This document shows, one piece after another, positions 10,901-19,001 of a stretch of 64,000 bases of DNA. Positions within the stretch are counted from its first letter, which is position 1. Each line of letters starts with the position of its first letter. A program made the translations under genes and the position numbers. The notes under the pieces are model-generated. The model had not been told where the DNA came from and did not search any database. It was given only the letters and a program-made list of their open reading frames with translations. Source of the DNA: CBDDKZ01 sp965230415 (lineage in GTDB: Bacteria; Bacteroidota; Bacteroidia; Cytophagales; JAAEPT01); contig CBDDKZ010000005.1 of assembly GCA_965230415.1 (NCBI GenBank), forward strand, positions 4,216,001-4,280,000, read 5' to 3'.

Positions 10901-11304
10901 CCGTCACCATTTACATCGGCCATACTTACTCCGGTTGACCATGCTCTTGTTCCACCAACTTTTGCTTTTGCGGTAATATCTTCAAATTCCAGGTTTCCTT
11001 TATTAAGAAATAATTTGTTAGCCTGCATATTGGCTGTTAAATAAATATCGGCCAGTCCATCGTTATTAATGTCACCGATAGCTACTCCGCCTCCATTATA
11101 GTAGTTTCTAAAATGAAAGACATCCAGCTCGGGAGTTAAAATGAGTTTGTTGGTGAAGTCTATATTGGTTTTATCGGCGGGTTGTTTTTCAAATAGGGTA
11201 GCGGGTGTGTTTTTGGTAGTCGCATGGGTTGATTCATTTTCTGATGAATCTTTGCAAGCAGTAAAAAGTAGGCAGCATAAAACTAAATAGAATAATGGTT
11301 TCAT
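7945..11304 (-). CDS. FG-GAP/VCBS-repeat lipoprotein with ASPIC/UnbV domain (proximal copy)
   Basis: A 1119-residue paralogue of the next gene with the same layout: lipobox LLFTAC at about residue 17, an N-terminal FG-GAP propeller with DINNDGLAD, DVNGDGLLD, DFDKDGDLD and DINNDQWPD loops, the ASPIC/UnbV segment (GIGTKIKV, TKGFQSSMDYK, VVITWPDD), then a second propeller. It is clearly a tandem duplication of the adjacent gene. It lies 82 bp after SusD, but a strong hairpin with a T-run sits in that gap, so expression is probably lower than that of SusC/SusD. Calcium binding and surface exposure are inferred from family knowledge. Confidence 0.9.
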   Translation of the reverse strand: MKPLFYLVLCCLLFTACKDSSENESTHATTKNTPATLFEKQPADKTNIDFTNKLILTPELDVFHFRNYYNGGGVAIGDINNDGLADIYLTANMQANKLFLNKGNLEFEDITAKAKVGGTRAWSTGVSMADVNGDGLLDIYVCNSGNIKDDDKENELFINNGDLTFTERAAEFKLDDQGYSTHAAFLDFDKDGDLDCYLLNNSFRSVNSFPLKNDRTIRDEKGGDKLLRNENGQGFTDISNEAGILGSEIAFGLGIAIGDINNDQWPDIYISNDFFERDYLYINNQNGSFTESLTDYLRHSSEFSMGSDIADINNDGHPEIFVTDMLPHSDYRLKTTTSFSSYDLQERRLQFDYYHQTMHNTMQLNNGNGTFSEIGLYSGTAATDWSWGALIADFDNSGEKEIFVTNGVYKDVTDQDFIAYYNDPERVRKIQESLANSKEKNKIDFTKMVNDMPSTKLPNYLFKRAAPSMKFTNEAAAFGLGDSSFSNGSAYGDLDNDGDLDLVVNNVNMPVFVYENKTNELLKHNFIQLNLIGEGLNKFGIGTKIKVCAQNNTTYYEHFPTKGFQSSMDYKITLGVGQASKIDSVVITWPDDRRTMISDVEVNRLLKPEQKNALKKEAKKAQTPAVFTKVSPKLSPAFVHTENRYIDFDHERLTMHMLSREGPALAVADLNNDGLDDFFIGNAINQEGEIYLQHANGFSALPDSKFKDQANHEEVDAVFLDIDNDKDLDLYIVSGGNELGRNNLHFRDQLFENTGTVNAPQFKLRTDLIPSMEFSGSCVRPCDFDDDGDIDLFVGSRVYPGQYGVRTSSFLLENDGSGKFTNVTSERIPQLRDIGMVTDAVWSDFDNNGSHDLIVVGEWMPVSIFKNKGVGFQKLSEPKGLENTYGLWNTIAVKDLNGDGMDDYILGNLGLNSRFKATPEKPLSLIINDFDKNGSIDHIYAHDVDGKLKPFSTKKDMDMQLNYLKNENLYFKDYAKKDVYELFGKKNIDRSSILKVNNLASVVISGNGDGTFDVSPLPEALQFSSVQTFGLLNDTQKTSIIAAGNFSATKPELGNYDACYGRFMEVNEKGHLENIPSKITGLKITGDVRNCAFLRSTNNSKLLIFAKNNDKPSFYRLDK

Positions 11305-11324
11305 TTCTTGGAGAGAGTTCGCTT

Positions 11325-11362
11325 ACAAAAAAGAAAAGTGGAATGAGCTTGGCTCATTCCAC
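11325..11362 (-). terminator. Intrinsic terminator/attenuator after SusD
   Basis: A perfect 11-bp hairpin, GTGGAATGAGC with loop TTG and GCTCATTCCAC (11338-11362), is followed on the minus strand by TTTTCTTTTTT. It lies between the SusD stop and the first FG-GAP gene and probably lets only part of the transcription continue. Confidence 0.85.
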
Positions 11363-11386
11363 TTCTTATATAATCATTAAACAATA

Positions 11387-12958
11387 TTAGTATCCAGGAT
11401 TCTGCTGTAACTTAGGATTCGCAGCTAAAGCAGTTGCCGGTTTAGGGAATAGGTTTGTATGATCGTCAGATTCAGCAGGTTTTTCAATCCACTCGTCCTG
11501 GAATTTACCAAATCTGATTAAGTCAGTTCTTCTATGGTTTTCCCAGTAGAACTCGTGACCTCTTTCATCAAGAATTTCGATTCCGTCTGCCGAGATACCA
11601 CTGATGTCAGGAATGCTGTTATTCAGACCTCTTGATGCACGTAGTTCATTGATTAAAGTAACAGCTGCACCGCTATTTCCTTTTCTCCATTCAGCTTCGG
11701 CTTTCATAAGGATGATGTCCGCATATCTGAATAAAGGGTTGTCATTGTCCGGGAACTGCTCAAAACCTACCTGAGGTTCGAATTTAATTACACGTGCACC
11801 ATCATGGTTCGATGCATTCAACAATGTCGCATCCAAAGGGAAATCAAGCGGCTCCAGGTTACCCTTAAGAGCAGGACTTCCATTCAGGAAGAATTGTGGT
11901 CCAACAGAATAACCAAAATCTCTTTTCACCGTATTGTTTTCTGTTTTTCCATCAGGAATGGTGTTCATTTGATCAGAACCAGGAGCGGTACGTCTCACAT
12001 CGTTAGAATCCATTTTCAGGTAGTTATCTTTAAGGCCGATATAACCGTTCCAACCACCTTGTTCACCGGTCATACTCATCATGTAACGAGAACCAACGGT
12101 ACTACCACCAGCGCCATTGTTCAGAGAGTTACCGATAGACCAGATTATTTCGTTTGAATTCTCACCGTTGAAGTTACCAAAGTTATTTACATAATAAGTA
12201 GCGGCAGGCTCCAATGAGAAATGTCCGGAAGCAATAACTTCGTCACAGTAACTGATCACATTGTCCATGTCACTGTCTGAAGCGTTTTCACCCAATTGAG
12301 CGAATCTATTCAGGTATACTTTTGCCAGGAACGCTTTAGCAGCTTCCTGGTTACCTATGGTAACATTATCTCTAGACCATTCAGGAAGGTCGGCCATGTT
12401 GCCCTCAATTTCATCAATTACAAATTGAATCACAGTTGCGCGTGTCCAAACATCCGGAGTTTCCAGGTAGTTTGTAGCGTCGATATCTCTGAATGGAATA
12501 GCTCCATAAAGGTCTGTCAGCTCCCACATGATAAGGGCTCTGTACAAACGGGAACGGGCTTCATTTTCAGCATCTTCGATGAACCTGTAATAGGCAATAG
12601 CGCCATTGGCATCGTTTAGGGCACTGAAAAGGTTGTCCCAGGTATTGATAACATCTTTGTGCAAATCAGTCCATTGGTGTAAGTGGTGATCCACCCACTG
12701 GTTGTTATCAGTCCACCCACCATCAGTTCGTTGAGAAACCATGGCCTCATCTGAAGAAACTTCAGACATGGCAGTGATAAATTCCTGATTTTGAAACATT
12801 GACGCATAACGTCCAAGGGCAGCTGTGTAACTTACCTTCACAGCTGGTAGTTCTTCTCCAGCATCATATGCTGCAGCTCCCCCTAATTCCTCATCCAGAC
12901 TACAAGAACTGAAACCTGCAGCCATTGCAATGGATAGATATAAAAAGGATTTTTTCAT
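11387..12958 (-). CDS. SusD/RagB-family nutrient-binding lipoprotein
   Basis: A 523-residue lipoprotein (lipobox GFSSCS near residue 19) with the SusD/RagB fold. It shows the N-terminal TPR-like part (RALIMWELTDLYGAIPF, EAAKAFLAKVYLNRFA) and the typical end, in which ADIILMKAEAEWRKG, INELRASRG, LDERGHEFYWENHRRTDLIRFGKF and a final NPGY are family signatures. It acts at the cell surface as the lid of the SusC transporter and captures the substrate. The substrate cannot be told from sequence. It starts 30 bp after the SusC stop, so the two are surely one operon. Confidence 0.95.
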   Translation of the reverse strand: MKKSFLYLSIAMAAGFSSCSLDEELGGAAAYDAGEELPAVKVSYTAALGRYASMFQNQEFITAMSEVSSDEAMVSQRTDGGWTDNNQWVDHHLHQWTDLHKDVINTWDNLFSALNDANGAIAYYRFIEDAENEARSRLYRALIMWELTDLYGAIPFRDIDATNYLETPDVWTRATVIQFVIDEIEGNMADLPEWSRDNVTIGNQEAAKAFLAKVYLNRFAQLGENASDSDMDNVISYCDEVIASGHFSLEPAATYYVNNFGNFNGENSNEIIWSIGNSLNNGAGGSTVGSRYMMSMTGEQGGWNGYIGLKDNYLKMDSNDVRRTAPGSDQMNTIPDGKTENNTVKRDFGYSVGPQFFLNGSPALKGNLEPLDFPLDATLLNASNHDGARVIKFEPQVGFEQFPDNDNPLFRYADIILMKAEAEWRKGNSGAAVTLINELRASRGLNNSIPDISGISADGIEILDERGHEFYWENHRRTDLIRFGKFQDEWIEKPAESDDHTNLFPKPATALAANPKLQQNPGY

Positions 12959-12988
12959 AATTTTTTGTTTAATGTTTTTAAATCTAAA

Positions 12989-15900
12989 TTAGAAAGTGAT
13001 GTCTGCACCTACGGACCATACTCTTGGTCTTGGGTATGACGTGTAATCTAAGCCCTGTGAAGGCAGGTTAGGATTAACATTTACGTTAACATCCGGATCA
13101 AAGCCGGTATATTGTGTAAGGACAAATACATTTTGTCCTGAGATATAAACTCTGGCTGTTGACAACCAATCAAATTTCTCTCCTAGCTTTTCTCCCGTTA
13201 ACGTGTATCCCAGCGTTATATTGTTCAATCTCAGGTAAGAAGCGTTTTCAAGGAAATAGTCACTGGCAAATAATCCTGTGCTACGGTAGTTATAACGAGG
13301 CAACTCTGTATTTACGTTAAGGTTACCCTGAACAGCTGTAGACGGATCTAAAAGCATATTGTTTACGTTATATACCTCGTTTCCTGCTTTACCTTCAAAA
13401 GCAATTCCCAAATCAAAGTTTTTGTATCTAGCAGTGATGTTCATACCGTAAATAAGAGTAGGGGCAGCTGTACCCGCTATAGAAGCAGAATCAGATAATA
13501 GGATGGAGTCACCTTCAATTCGGTGTTCCAAAAGGTTGAAAGAACCTAGTGCTTCATCGTTATCAATTAACTGTAAAGGCACTTGTATTCTACCACGAGG
13601 GTCACCGGTTTGTAATTCACCCGCTGTGTAATCTGTTAATACGTTTTGCAGGAAGTAAGTACCATTAACTCCTACATTAACAGATAGGTCCTGTTCTTTG
13701 TTGTCAAGTACCAGGTAATTTAACCCAAGTTCGACACCCTGGTTTTTAACAACCGCATCCAGGTTCGTCCATACTGTGTTACTAGGTGCCGGTGCTGCAA
13801 CAGGCACAAGAGCAAGAAGGTCGGTAGTTTGCTTATTGAAATAGTCAAATGTACCAGTTAGTTTGCCTTTAAGTATGGCAAAATCCAGACCAATATTCAA
13901 CTGTTGTGATTCTTCCCATTTAATATCAGGGTTTGGAACACTCGTAATTACAAGGTTACCTTGACCAGGCGAAGTAATGTCAGGAACGAACTGCGCTTTC
14001 GAAATACCATTAGGAATTTCCTGGTTACCAGTGATACCATAACCTACTCTTAATTTCAGGTCATCAAATACTTTTGGAATAAACTCTTCCTCTGTTAAAC
14101 GGTAAGCAATTGCAGCAGAAGGGAAGGTTCCATATCTGTTGTTAGAACCAAATCTACTCGATCCGTCAATTCTTAATGAAGCCGTTAACAATAATTTACT
14201 CTTGTAATCAAAGTTAGCTCTACCAAAGAACGACTGCAATTTGTTTGTTTGTTCGTTCGCTCCGTAAGGTGCGCTGGTAGTAGTACCATCGAATCCTACA
14301 GGCAATAAGTTTGCACCTTGAATACTGTTAAAGCCAATAAGTTCAATAAGGTTACCGTATGAAGACCAAGAATTACGTGATATGAATTTTTGGTAAGAAT
14401 AACCTGCTAATAAAGTAAGCTTGTTGTCGCGAAGTTCTTTGGTATAAGAAGCAAAGTTCTCCATAATGTAACTTTCAAGCACATTTTGCTGTAAAACAGC
14501 AATACCTTCATAGATTCTTAAAGTATTTACATTTTGAAATTTCGGATCGATATAAGTTCTTCTGATTGAGTTTCCTTGGTCAGAACCGATAGAAGTGATG
14601 AAATCAAGTCCTTCTGTAATGTGAATGGTGTTTCTTAAGTTACCAATAAATCGGTTTGTTCTCGATTTATCGTCAAAATAGGCAATCATAGCAGCTGGAT
14701 TTAAGAAACCTTTCGATCCATCACCATCAACCTGAAAACCACCATCGTTTGTAAATGTTCTGTCGGTGAAGTTACCTAAAGAGTCTGTTACAGGAACGGT
14801 CGGATTATTAAACAATGCAGATCCGAGTGCATCAAAATAACTACCTTGTTGTGTGGAGTTTGAGATTGGTGCATATTGATCGTTCAAACGTGTGAATGAA
14901 ATATTGTATTGTGTTTCTACAATGTCTTTAACGGATTTTTGAGAGCCACTGAAGCGAGCAGTGATTTTTTCCTGACCACTCTTCTTGATGATACCTTCTT
15001 GGTTTTGGTAGCCTAGAGAGAATCTGTATGCACCCTTTTCGGTGGTCTGACCGAATGCTAAGTTGTGCGCTTGCGTAATTCCTGTTTGGGTGATTTCATC
15101 GAGCCAGTTAGTATTGCCACCGAAATCTCTTTCATCTTTATACGTTTGACTTGAATCCTTGAAATATTCTCTGTATTCATCTGCTGAAGCAATGCTTATT
15201 GGCTTGCGGATAGATGCAACTGAGAAACTCGTTCCGTATTCCAGAGTAGGCTTCGAAGATTCTGCTCTTTTAGTGTTAATCATGATAACGCCGTTAGCAC
15301 CACGAGCACCGTATATTGCAGAAGCTGATGCATCTTTAAGAATATCTATGCTAGCAATGTCTTTAGGATTTATGAAGTTTAACGGGCTTCTTGCTGTTGA
15401 ACCACCCAGTGGGTTTACAGAGAAACCTGTTGAGCTTACATCCCGACCATCTAGCGGGAATCCGTCAACAACGATCAAAGGATCTCCACCCGCTCTGAAT
15501 GAAGAGTTACCACGGATGTTGATTTTAACGGCTCCACCCGGTTCACCACCTTCTGGTGATATTGCTACCCCAGTTACTTTACCAGTAAATAACTGGTCCG
15601 GTGTATTGATTACTCCGGTGTTGAAGTCTTCTGAACCGATACTTTCCATGGCTCCTGTAATATCCTTTTTCTCCATCGGGATATAAACCGTAACAGTACC
15701 TAGCTGTTGAGTCTCAGGCTTCATTGTAGCATTGATGACAGTAGATTCTCCCACTACAATTTCCTGATCTGCATACCCAATAAATCTAAAAATAAGGGTT
15801 TGGCCTTTTTCTGCCTGGATGGAGTAGTTACCTTCCATATCGGTAACTGTTCCGGCATTGGTTTCTTTAACAACTACCGATGCGGTGGGCAGCCCTCCTT

Positions 15901-16039
15901 GATCATCAGATACTTTACCGGTTATTGTAACACTTTGTGCTACTCCGTGTAAACACAGCGTACTTAAAACTATAAAACACAACCCTTTTAGCAGGTTTTG
16001 TTTTAAGGTTTTAATAGAATTCGGAATTCTTGTTTTCAT
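12989..16039 (-). CDS. SusC/RagA-family TonB-dependent transporter
   Basis: A 1016-residue outer-membrane protein. It has a signal peptide (about 1-35, ending LHGVAQS), then a carboxypeptidase-regulatory-like domain (VTITGKVSDDQGGLPTASVV to about 120), a plug domain with the SusC hallmarks INIRGNSSF, PLIVVDGFP, IASIDILKDASASAIYGARG and NGVIMINTK, and a 22-strand barrel ending in VWSVGADITF. It imports an unknown ligand using TonB energy, together with the SusD partner downstream. No anti-sigma/sigma pair is visible next to it. A likely promoter is at 16151-16181. Confidence 0.95.
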   Translation of the reverse strand: MKTRIPNSIKTLKQNLLKGLCFIVLSTLCLHGVAQSVTITGKVSDDQGGLPTASVVVKETNAGTVTDMEGNYSIQAEKGQTLIFRFIGYADQEIVVGESTVINATMKPETQQLGTVTVYIPMEKKDITGAMESIGSEDFNTGVINTPDQLFTGKVTGVAISPEGGEPGGAVKINIRGNSSFRAGGDPLIVVDGFPLDGRDVSSTGFSVNPLGGSTARSPLNFINPKDIASIDILKDASASAIYGARGANGVIMINTKRAESSKPTLEYGTSFSVASIRKPISIASADEYREYFKDSSQTYKDERDFGGNTNWLDEITQTGITQAHNLAFGQTTEKGAYRFSLGYQNQEGIIKKSGQEKITARFSGSQKSVKDIVETQYNISFTRLNDQYAPISNSTQQGSYFDALGSALFNNPTVPVTDSLGNFTDRTFTNDGGFQVDGDGSKGFLNPAAMIAYFDDKSRTNRFIGNLRNTIHITEGLDFITSIGSDQGNSIRRTYIDPKFQNVNTLRIYEGIAVLQQNVLESYIMENFASYTKELRDNKLTLLAGYSYQKFISRNSWSSYGNLIELIGFNSIQGANLLPVGFDGTTTSAPYGANEQTNKLQSFFGRANFDYKSKLLLTASLRIDGSSRFGSNNRYGTFPSAAIAYRLTEEEFIPKVFDDLKLRVGYGITGNQEIPNGISKAQFVPDITSPGQGNLVITSVPNPDIKWEESQQLNIGLDFAILKGKLTGTFDYFNKQTTDLLALVPVAAPAPSNTVWTNLDAVVKNQGVELGLNYLVLDNKEQDLSVNVGVNGTYFLQNVLTDYTAGELQTGDPRGRIQVPLQLIDNDEALGSFNLLEHRIEGDSILLSDSASIAGTAAPTLIYGMNITARYKNFDLGIAFEGKAGNEVYNVNNMLLDPSTAVQGNLNVNTELPRYNYRSTGLFASDYFLENASYLRLNNITLGYTLTGEKLGEKFDWLSTARVYISGQNVFVLTQYTGFDPDVNVNVNPNLPSQGLDYTSYPRPRVWSVGADITF

Positions 16040-16367
16040 AAGGTTCGATTAGGTTAAATTAAATGTTCAGAAAATTCAGTCAATTCTTTCAATTAAAAAC
16101 TAGTGGTTCTAAATCGGTATATAATATTAAGCAACTAACTAAAATAAATTCAAATACATAAACTACTAAAACAGTAGCAAACAATGCGTTTTGCTATCTT
16201 ACTAACCATCAAAGTTAGGATCAAATAATAGTTTTCCAAAACATTTAATTTAAATTTTATCTACATATTGTAGTGGTTAATCGTCTAATTCGTCTAATTC
16301 GACAAGTTTTTTTATTCAATCTTACTAGTATTTTCAGGTGGATTTTGTGAACCCTTTCGACAAAAAA
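16040..16367. other. Gene-free leader upstream of SusC
   Basis: An AT-rich stretch between the TPR/CHAT gene and SusC. It holds the promoter candidate at 16151-16181 and, at 16281-16302, two and a half direct copies of the 9-mer TCGTCTAAT. No open frame or RNA gene was recognised. Confidence 0.6.
16151..16181 (-). promoter_or_regulatory. Bacteroidota-type promoter for the SusC operon
   Basis: On the minus strand TTTG (16181-16178), exactly 19 bp, then TGTATTTG (16158-16151) fit the Bacteroidota -33/-7 consensus TTTG-N19-TAnnTTTG with one mismatch. It lies about 110 bp before the SusC start codon. Confidence 0.6.
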
Positions 16368-18893
16368 TTATTTCAGGATAATGTAACTAGATGGAATAAA
16401 ACTCGCTTTAATTTTTGTTTTATTCTTTCTTAATTCTCTGGTATCTGCGAAATGATCAAAAGAAATATAGCACTTGGCTAGCTGCGTGTTTTTTTCTTTG
16501 ATGGATTCTAATAATATACTCAAATGAAGTGAATAGCCTTCTATGAATTCACTTTTTGTAAGTGTTTTTTTGCTCAAAAGAACCATTATTGGACTTTTAA
16601 TGGTGTTTTTGTCCACAATAAGAGCAACAAACTGGTAGTGTTGTTGCTTATTATTTGACAACGCTGTATTGTCAACCGGAATAGCGATGATTTCAATAAC
16701 TGCTTCGTCGTTTTTTAATTTAGGAACTAACTCTTGCCAATAATCATTTTCAAATAATTTTAAGTATTTATTGATAACAATATGATGCTTTTCATTTTTA
16801 GAGAACTCCAGTGCATTCGATTCCAATTGTTCGGGCATACCTTTACCTGAGGACGCTAAATTATTTTTTAAGCGCTCGCTTAATAAATGAAAGTCCTTCC
16901 ATTTTTTCCAGTTTACACTTTCATCAGGTGAGATATCCTTTTGAAGTGCATTTAACGCCTTTTCATGTTTATACAATAACATTTTGTTGTTATACATCAT
17001 ATTGGTGAGCTCGGGGTACTCATTTATATGCCTTAATACATATTGATTAAAGCGATTCATAAATCGTGTTGTTTTGTCAATAAAGTACCGTTTACCTTCC
17101 GTGCTGAGTTCAGGCGCGTACCATTTAAATTGTTGGTGTATGTTATGAAAGAGCATATTGAAGTAACTATTGGCCGAGTCGGGTTTGTTAAGCCCTTCCA
17201 ATATTTTTGTCTTAGTAATAATGATGGTATTGATGTTGTTCTGGTATTTTTCATTTTTATTAATGAGATAAAGGACATGGCTCTTATTAAAGAAATAATC
17301 GGCCTTGGCAAAGTTTCTTTTTTTAATCTCGATTTTTGATTTTAGGTAATAAAGTCTGTTGGCAAGTGTCGTGTCTTTAATTGCTGTCGCTTGTTCTAAT
17401 GCCAAATTTGCAATGGAATCCGAAAAGTTGAGCTCGTTTTTGTCTAACATGATTTTTGCATGTAGAATGAGATTGTGAATACGTTCCTTTTCGTTGGATG
17501 CTTTTTCGTTGAGTGCGTAAGCCTTTTGTGTATAATGTAAACTACTGTCCAGTGCTTCTTTATGGTAAAATATTTGAGCTAAATTGTGAAATGCAAGTGC
17601 ATCCAAGGTTTTGATATTTAACTTGTTCAGTTCTTCGATAGATTGCTTGGTATAGGAGATTGCTTGTCTTAAGTTTCCCCAGTCGTAATAAATAGTGGCC
17701 AAACTGGCTTTTAACGAAGTGAGATCTTGTTTTACTTCTTGTATTTGGGAAAGCTCTATGGATTTTAATAGATAGGAAGAGGCCAGCTCATAAAGCCCGA
17801 GCTGATGGTAACAATGAGCGAGCCAGTTGAGTATGGATGAATGGTAATTTTTGTAGAGGTGCGAGCTATTACTTATTTCAGCCAATAAAGGCTCTAAAAG
17901 AGCTATTGCATCTAACCACTTTTCGTTTTCCGCATTTTTTATGCCTTCTGCATAATTATGAGCCAGAATCGAAGATAAAGGAGAAGTTTTTTGTAAATCG
18001 CCGGGATTATCAATTTTATATTCTTTTAAATCAGGGTAATATTCTTGTAACTGTATATAGTAACTATACACCTGTGGGTTTATATTGACAGCTTTTTTAA
18101 CATTTTTAACTCCTTTATTAAACAAAGACTGGGCAATAAGCGCCGATCCTTTCATATAGTAGGACCAGCAATAGTTATTAATTTGTTCTATTGATTTCTC
18201 ATAATACTCTATTGCTAAGTCAGGCTTGTTCAGTTGGTAGTAGCAGTTTCCTACATTGTAATAAGCCAAATAATCTGGTTTGAGTTTTAGGTATTTTTTG
18301 TAATTCTGTAAGCTTTTCTGAATGTTGCCAATTGATTTGTAAATATCCCCCAGGTGCAGATACACATCAGCAAAGGACGAGTCAAGATTGAGAATTTTTT
18401 TTAGATAGGGATGTTTTATTTTCTCTTCAGGAGTTTTTTCACTGAGAATCCATTGGTGAAAATAGGGAGAAGCTTCGTTTGGAGCTTGTTTTTGAGCAAT
18501 TTTGAAATGCTGCATCGCCTTTTTTCTATTCTTCTTGTACTGGAAACACAAGCCTAACATAAGATGTGTTCGATAATCTTTTTTGTCCACAGCAAATGCT
18601 TTTTGCGCATAAATCAATGCCTGATTATAAAAAGGGGTGCCCTGTTCTCCGTTTAATTCAAAAAACCAACCCCAAGCGGTATAACTTTCAACTAAGCCTT
18701 GTAAAATATTGATGTTAGCAGGGTCTTCCTCGTGTAAAAGGAAGAATAAATTGATGGATTTTTCGTAATGTGCATATTTATGAGCTTCCCACGCTGTATG
18801 TATTCGTTCATCCGGGTTTTGTCCATAAACGGTAGATCTATGGATGAAGATTAATAAGAAAAACAGGATAACAAGTGATGCGCGTTGTACCAT
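16368..18893 (-). CDS. TPR-repeat protein with truncated CHAT-like C terminus
   Basis: An 841-residue protein with a signal peptide (cleavage near VYGQN) and a long array of tetratricopeptide repeats (about 30-550, for example SFADVYLHLGDIYKSIGN and YLAYYNVGNCYYQLNKPDL). The last about 140 residues match the beginning of a CHAT caspase-like protease domain in TPR-CHAT proteins: the YWQELVPKLKNDEAVIEI strand, HYQFVALIVDK and PIMVLLSKK. The protein then ends abruptly, so the usual catalytic His-Gly and Cys blocks are absent. No continuation is found in the 328 bp downstream in any frame. It may be a signalling scaffold. Protease activity is not expected. Confidence 0.7.
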   Translation of the reverse strand: MVQRASLVILFFLLIFIHRSTVYGQNPDERIHTAWEAHKYAHYEKSINLFFLLHEEDPANINILQGLVESYTAWGWFFELNGEQGTPFYNQALIYAQKAFAVDKKDYRTHLMLGLCFQYKKNRKKAMQHFKIAQKQAPNEASPYFHQWILSEKTPEEKIKHPYLKKILNLDSSFADVYLHLGDIYKSIGNIQKSLQNYKKYLKLKPDYLAYYNVGNCYYQLNKPDLAIEYYEKSIEQINNYCWSYYMKGSALIAQSLFNKGVKNVKKAVNINPQVYSYYIQLQEYYPDLKEYKIDNPGDLQKTSPLSSILAHNYAEGIKNAENEKWLDAIALLEPLLAEISNSSHLYKNYHSSILNWLAHCYHQLGLYELASSYLLKSIELSQIQEVKQDLTSLKASLATIYYDWGNLRQAISYTKQSIEELNKLNIKTLDALAFHNLAQIFYHKEALDSSLHYTQKAYALNEKASNEKERIHNLILHAKIMLDKNELNFSDSIANLALEQATAIKDTTLANRLYYLKSKIEIKKRNFAKADYFFNKSHVLYLINKNEKYQNNINTIIITKTKILEGLNKPDSANSYFNMLFHNIHQQFKWYAPELSTEGKRYFIDKTTRFMNRFNQYVLRHINEYPELTNMMYNNKMLLYKHEKALNALQKDISPDESVNWKKWKDFHLLSERLKNNLASSGKGMPEQLESNALEFSKNEKHHIVINKYLKLFENDYWQELVPKLKNDEAVIEIIAIPVDNTALSNNKQQHYQFVALIVDKNTIKSPIMVLLSKKTLTKSEFIEGYSLHLSILLESIKEKNTQLAKCYISFDHFADTRELRKNKTKIKASFIPSSYIILK

Positions 18894-18979
18894 TTTGGCT
18901 CTTTCAGACCTTGAATATATGAAAATCCCTGAAATTTAAAGAGCCTTATTCGTGAAATGTTCGGCAGAGTGCCTTACAA

Positions 18980-18999
18980 AATTACTTTCGGTAGTAATT
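18980..18999 (-). terminator. Possible terminator after the GT2 gene
   Basis: On the minus strand AATTACT and AGTAATT form a 7-bp stem followed by TTTG, starting 2 bp past the GT2 stop codon. The stem is AT-rich and weak. Confidence 0.35.
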
Positions 19000-19001
19000 C
19001 T

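Noticed and set aside
15159..15686. 175-codon plus-strand frame inside SusC
   Set aside because: Antisense shadow of the conserved plug domain; the minus-strand protein is unambiguous.
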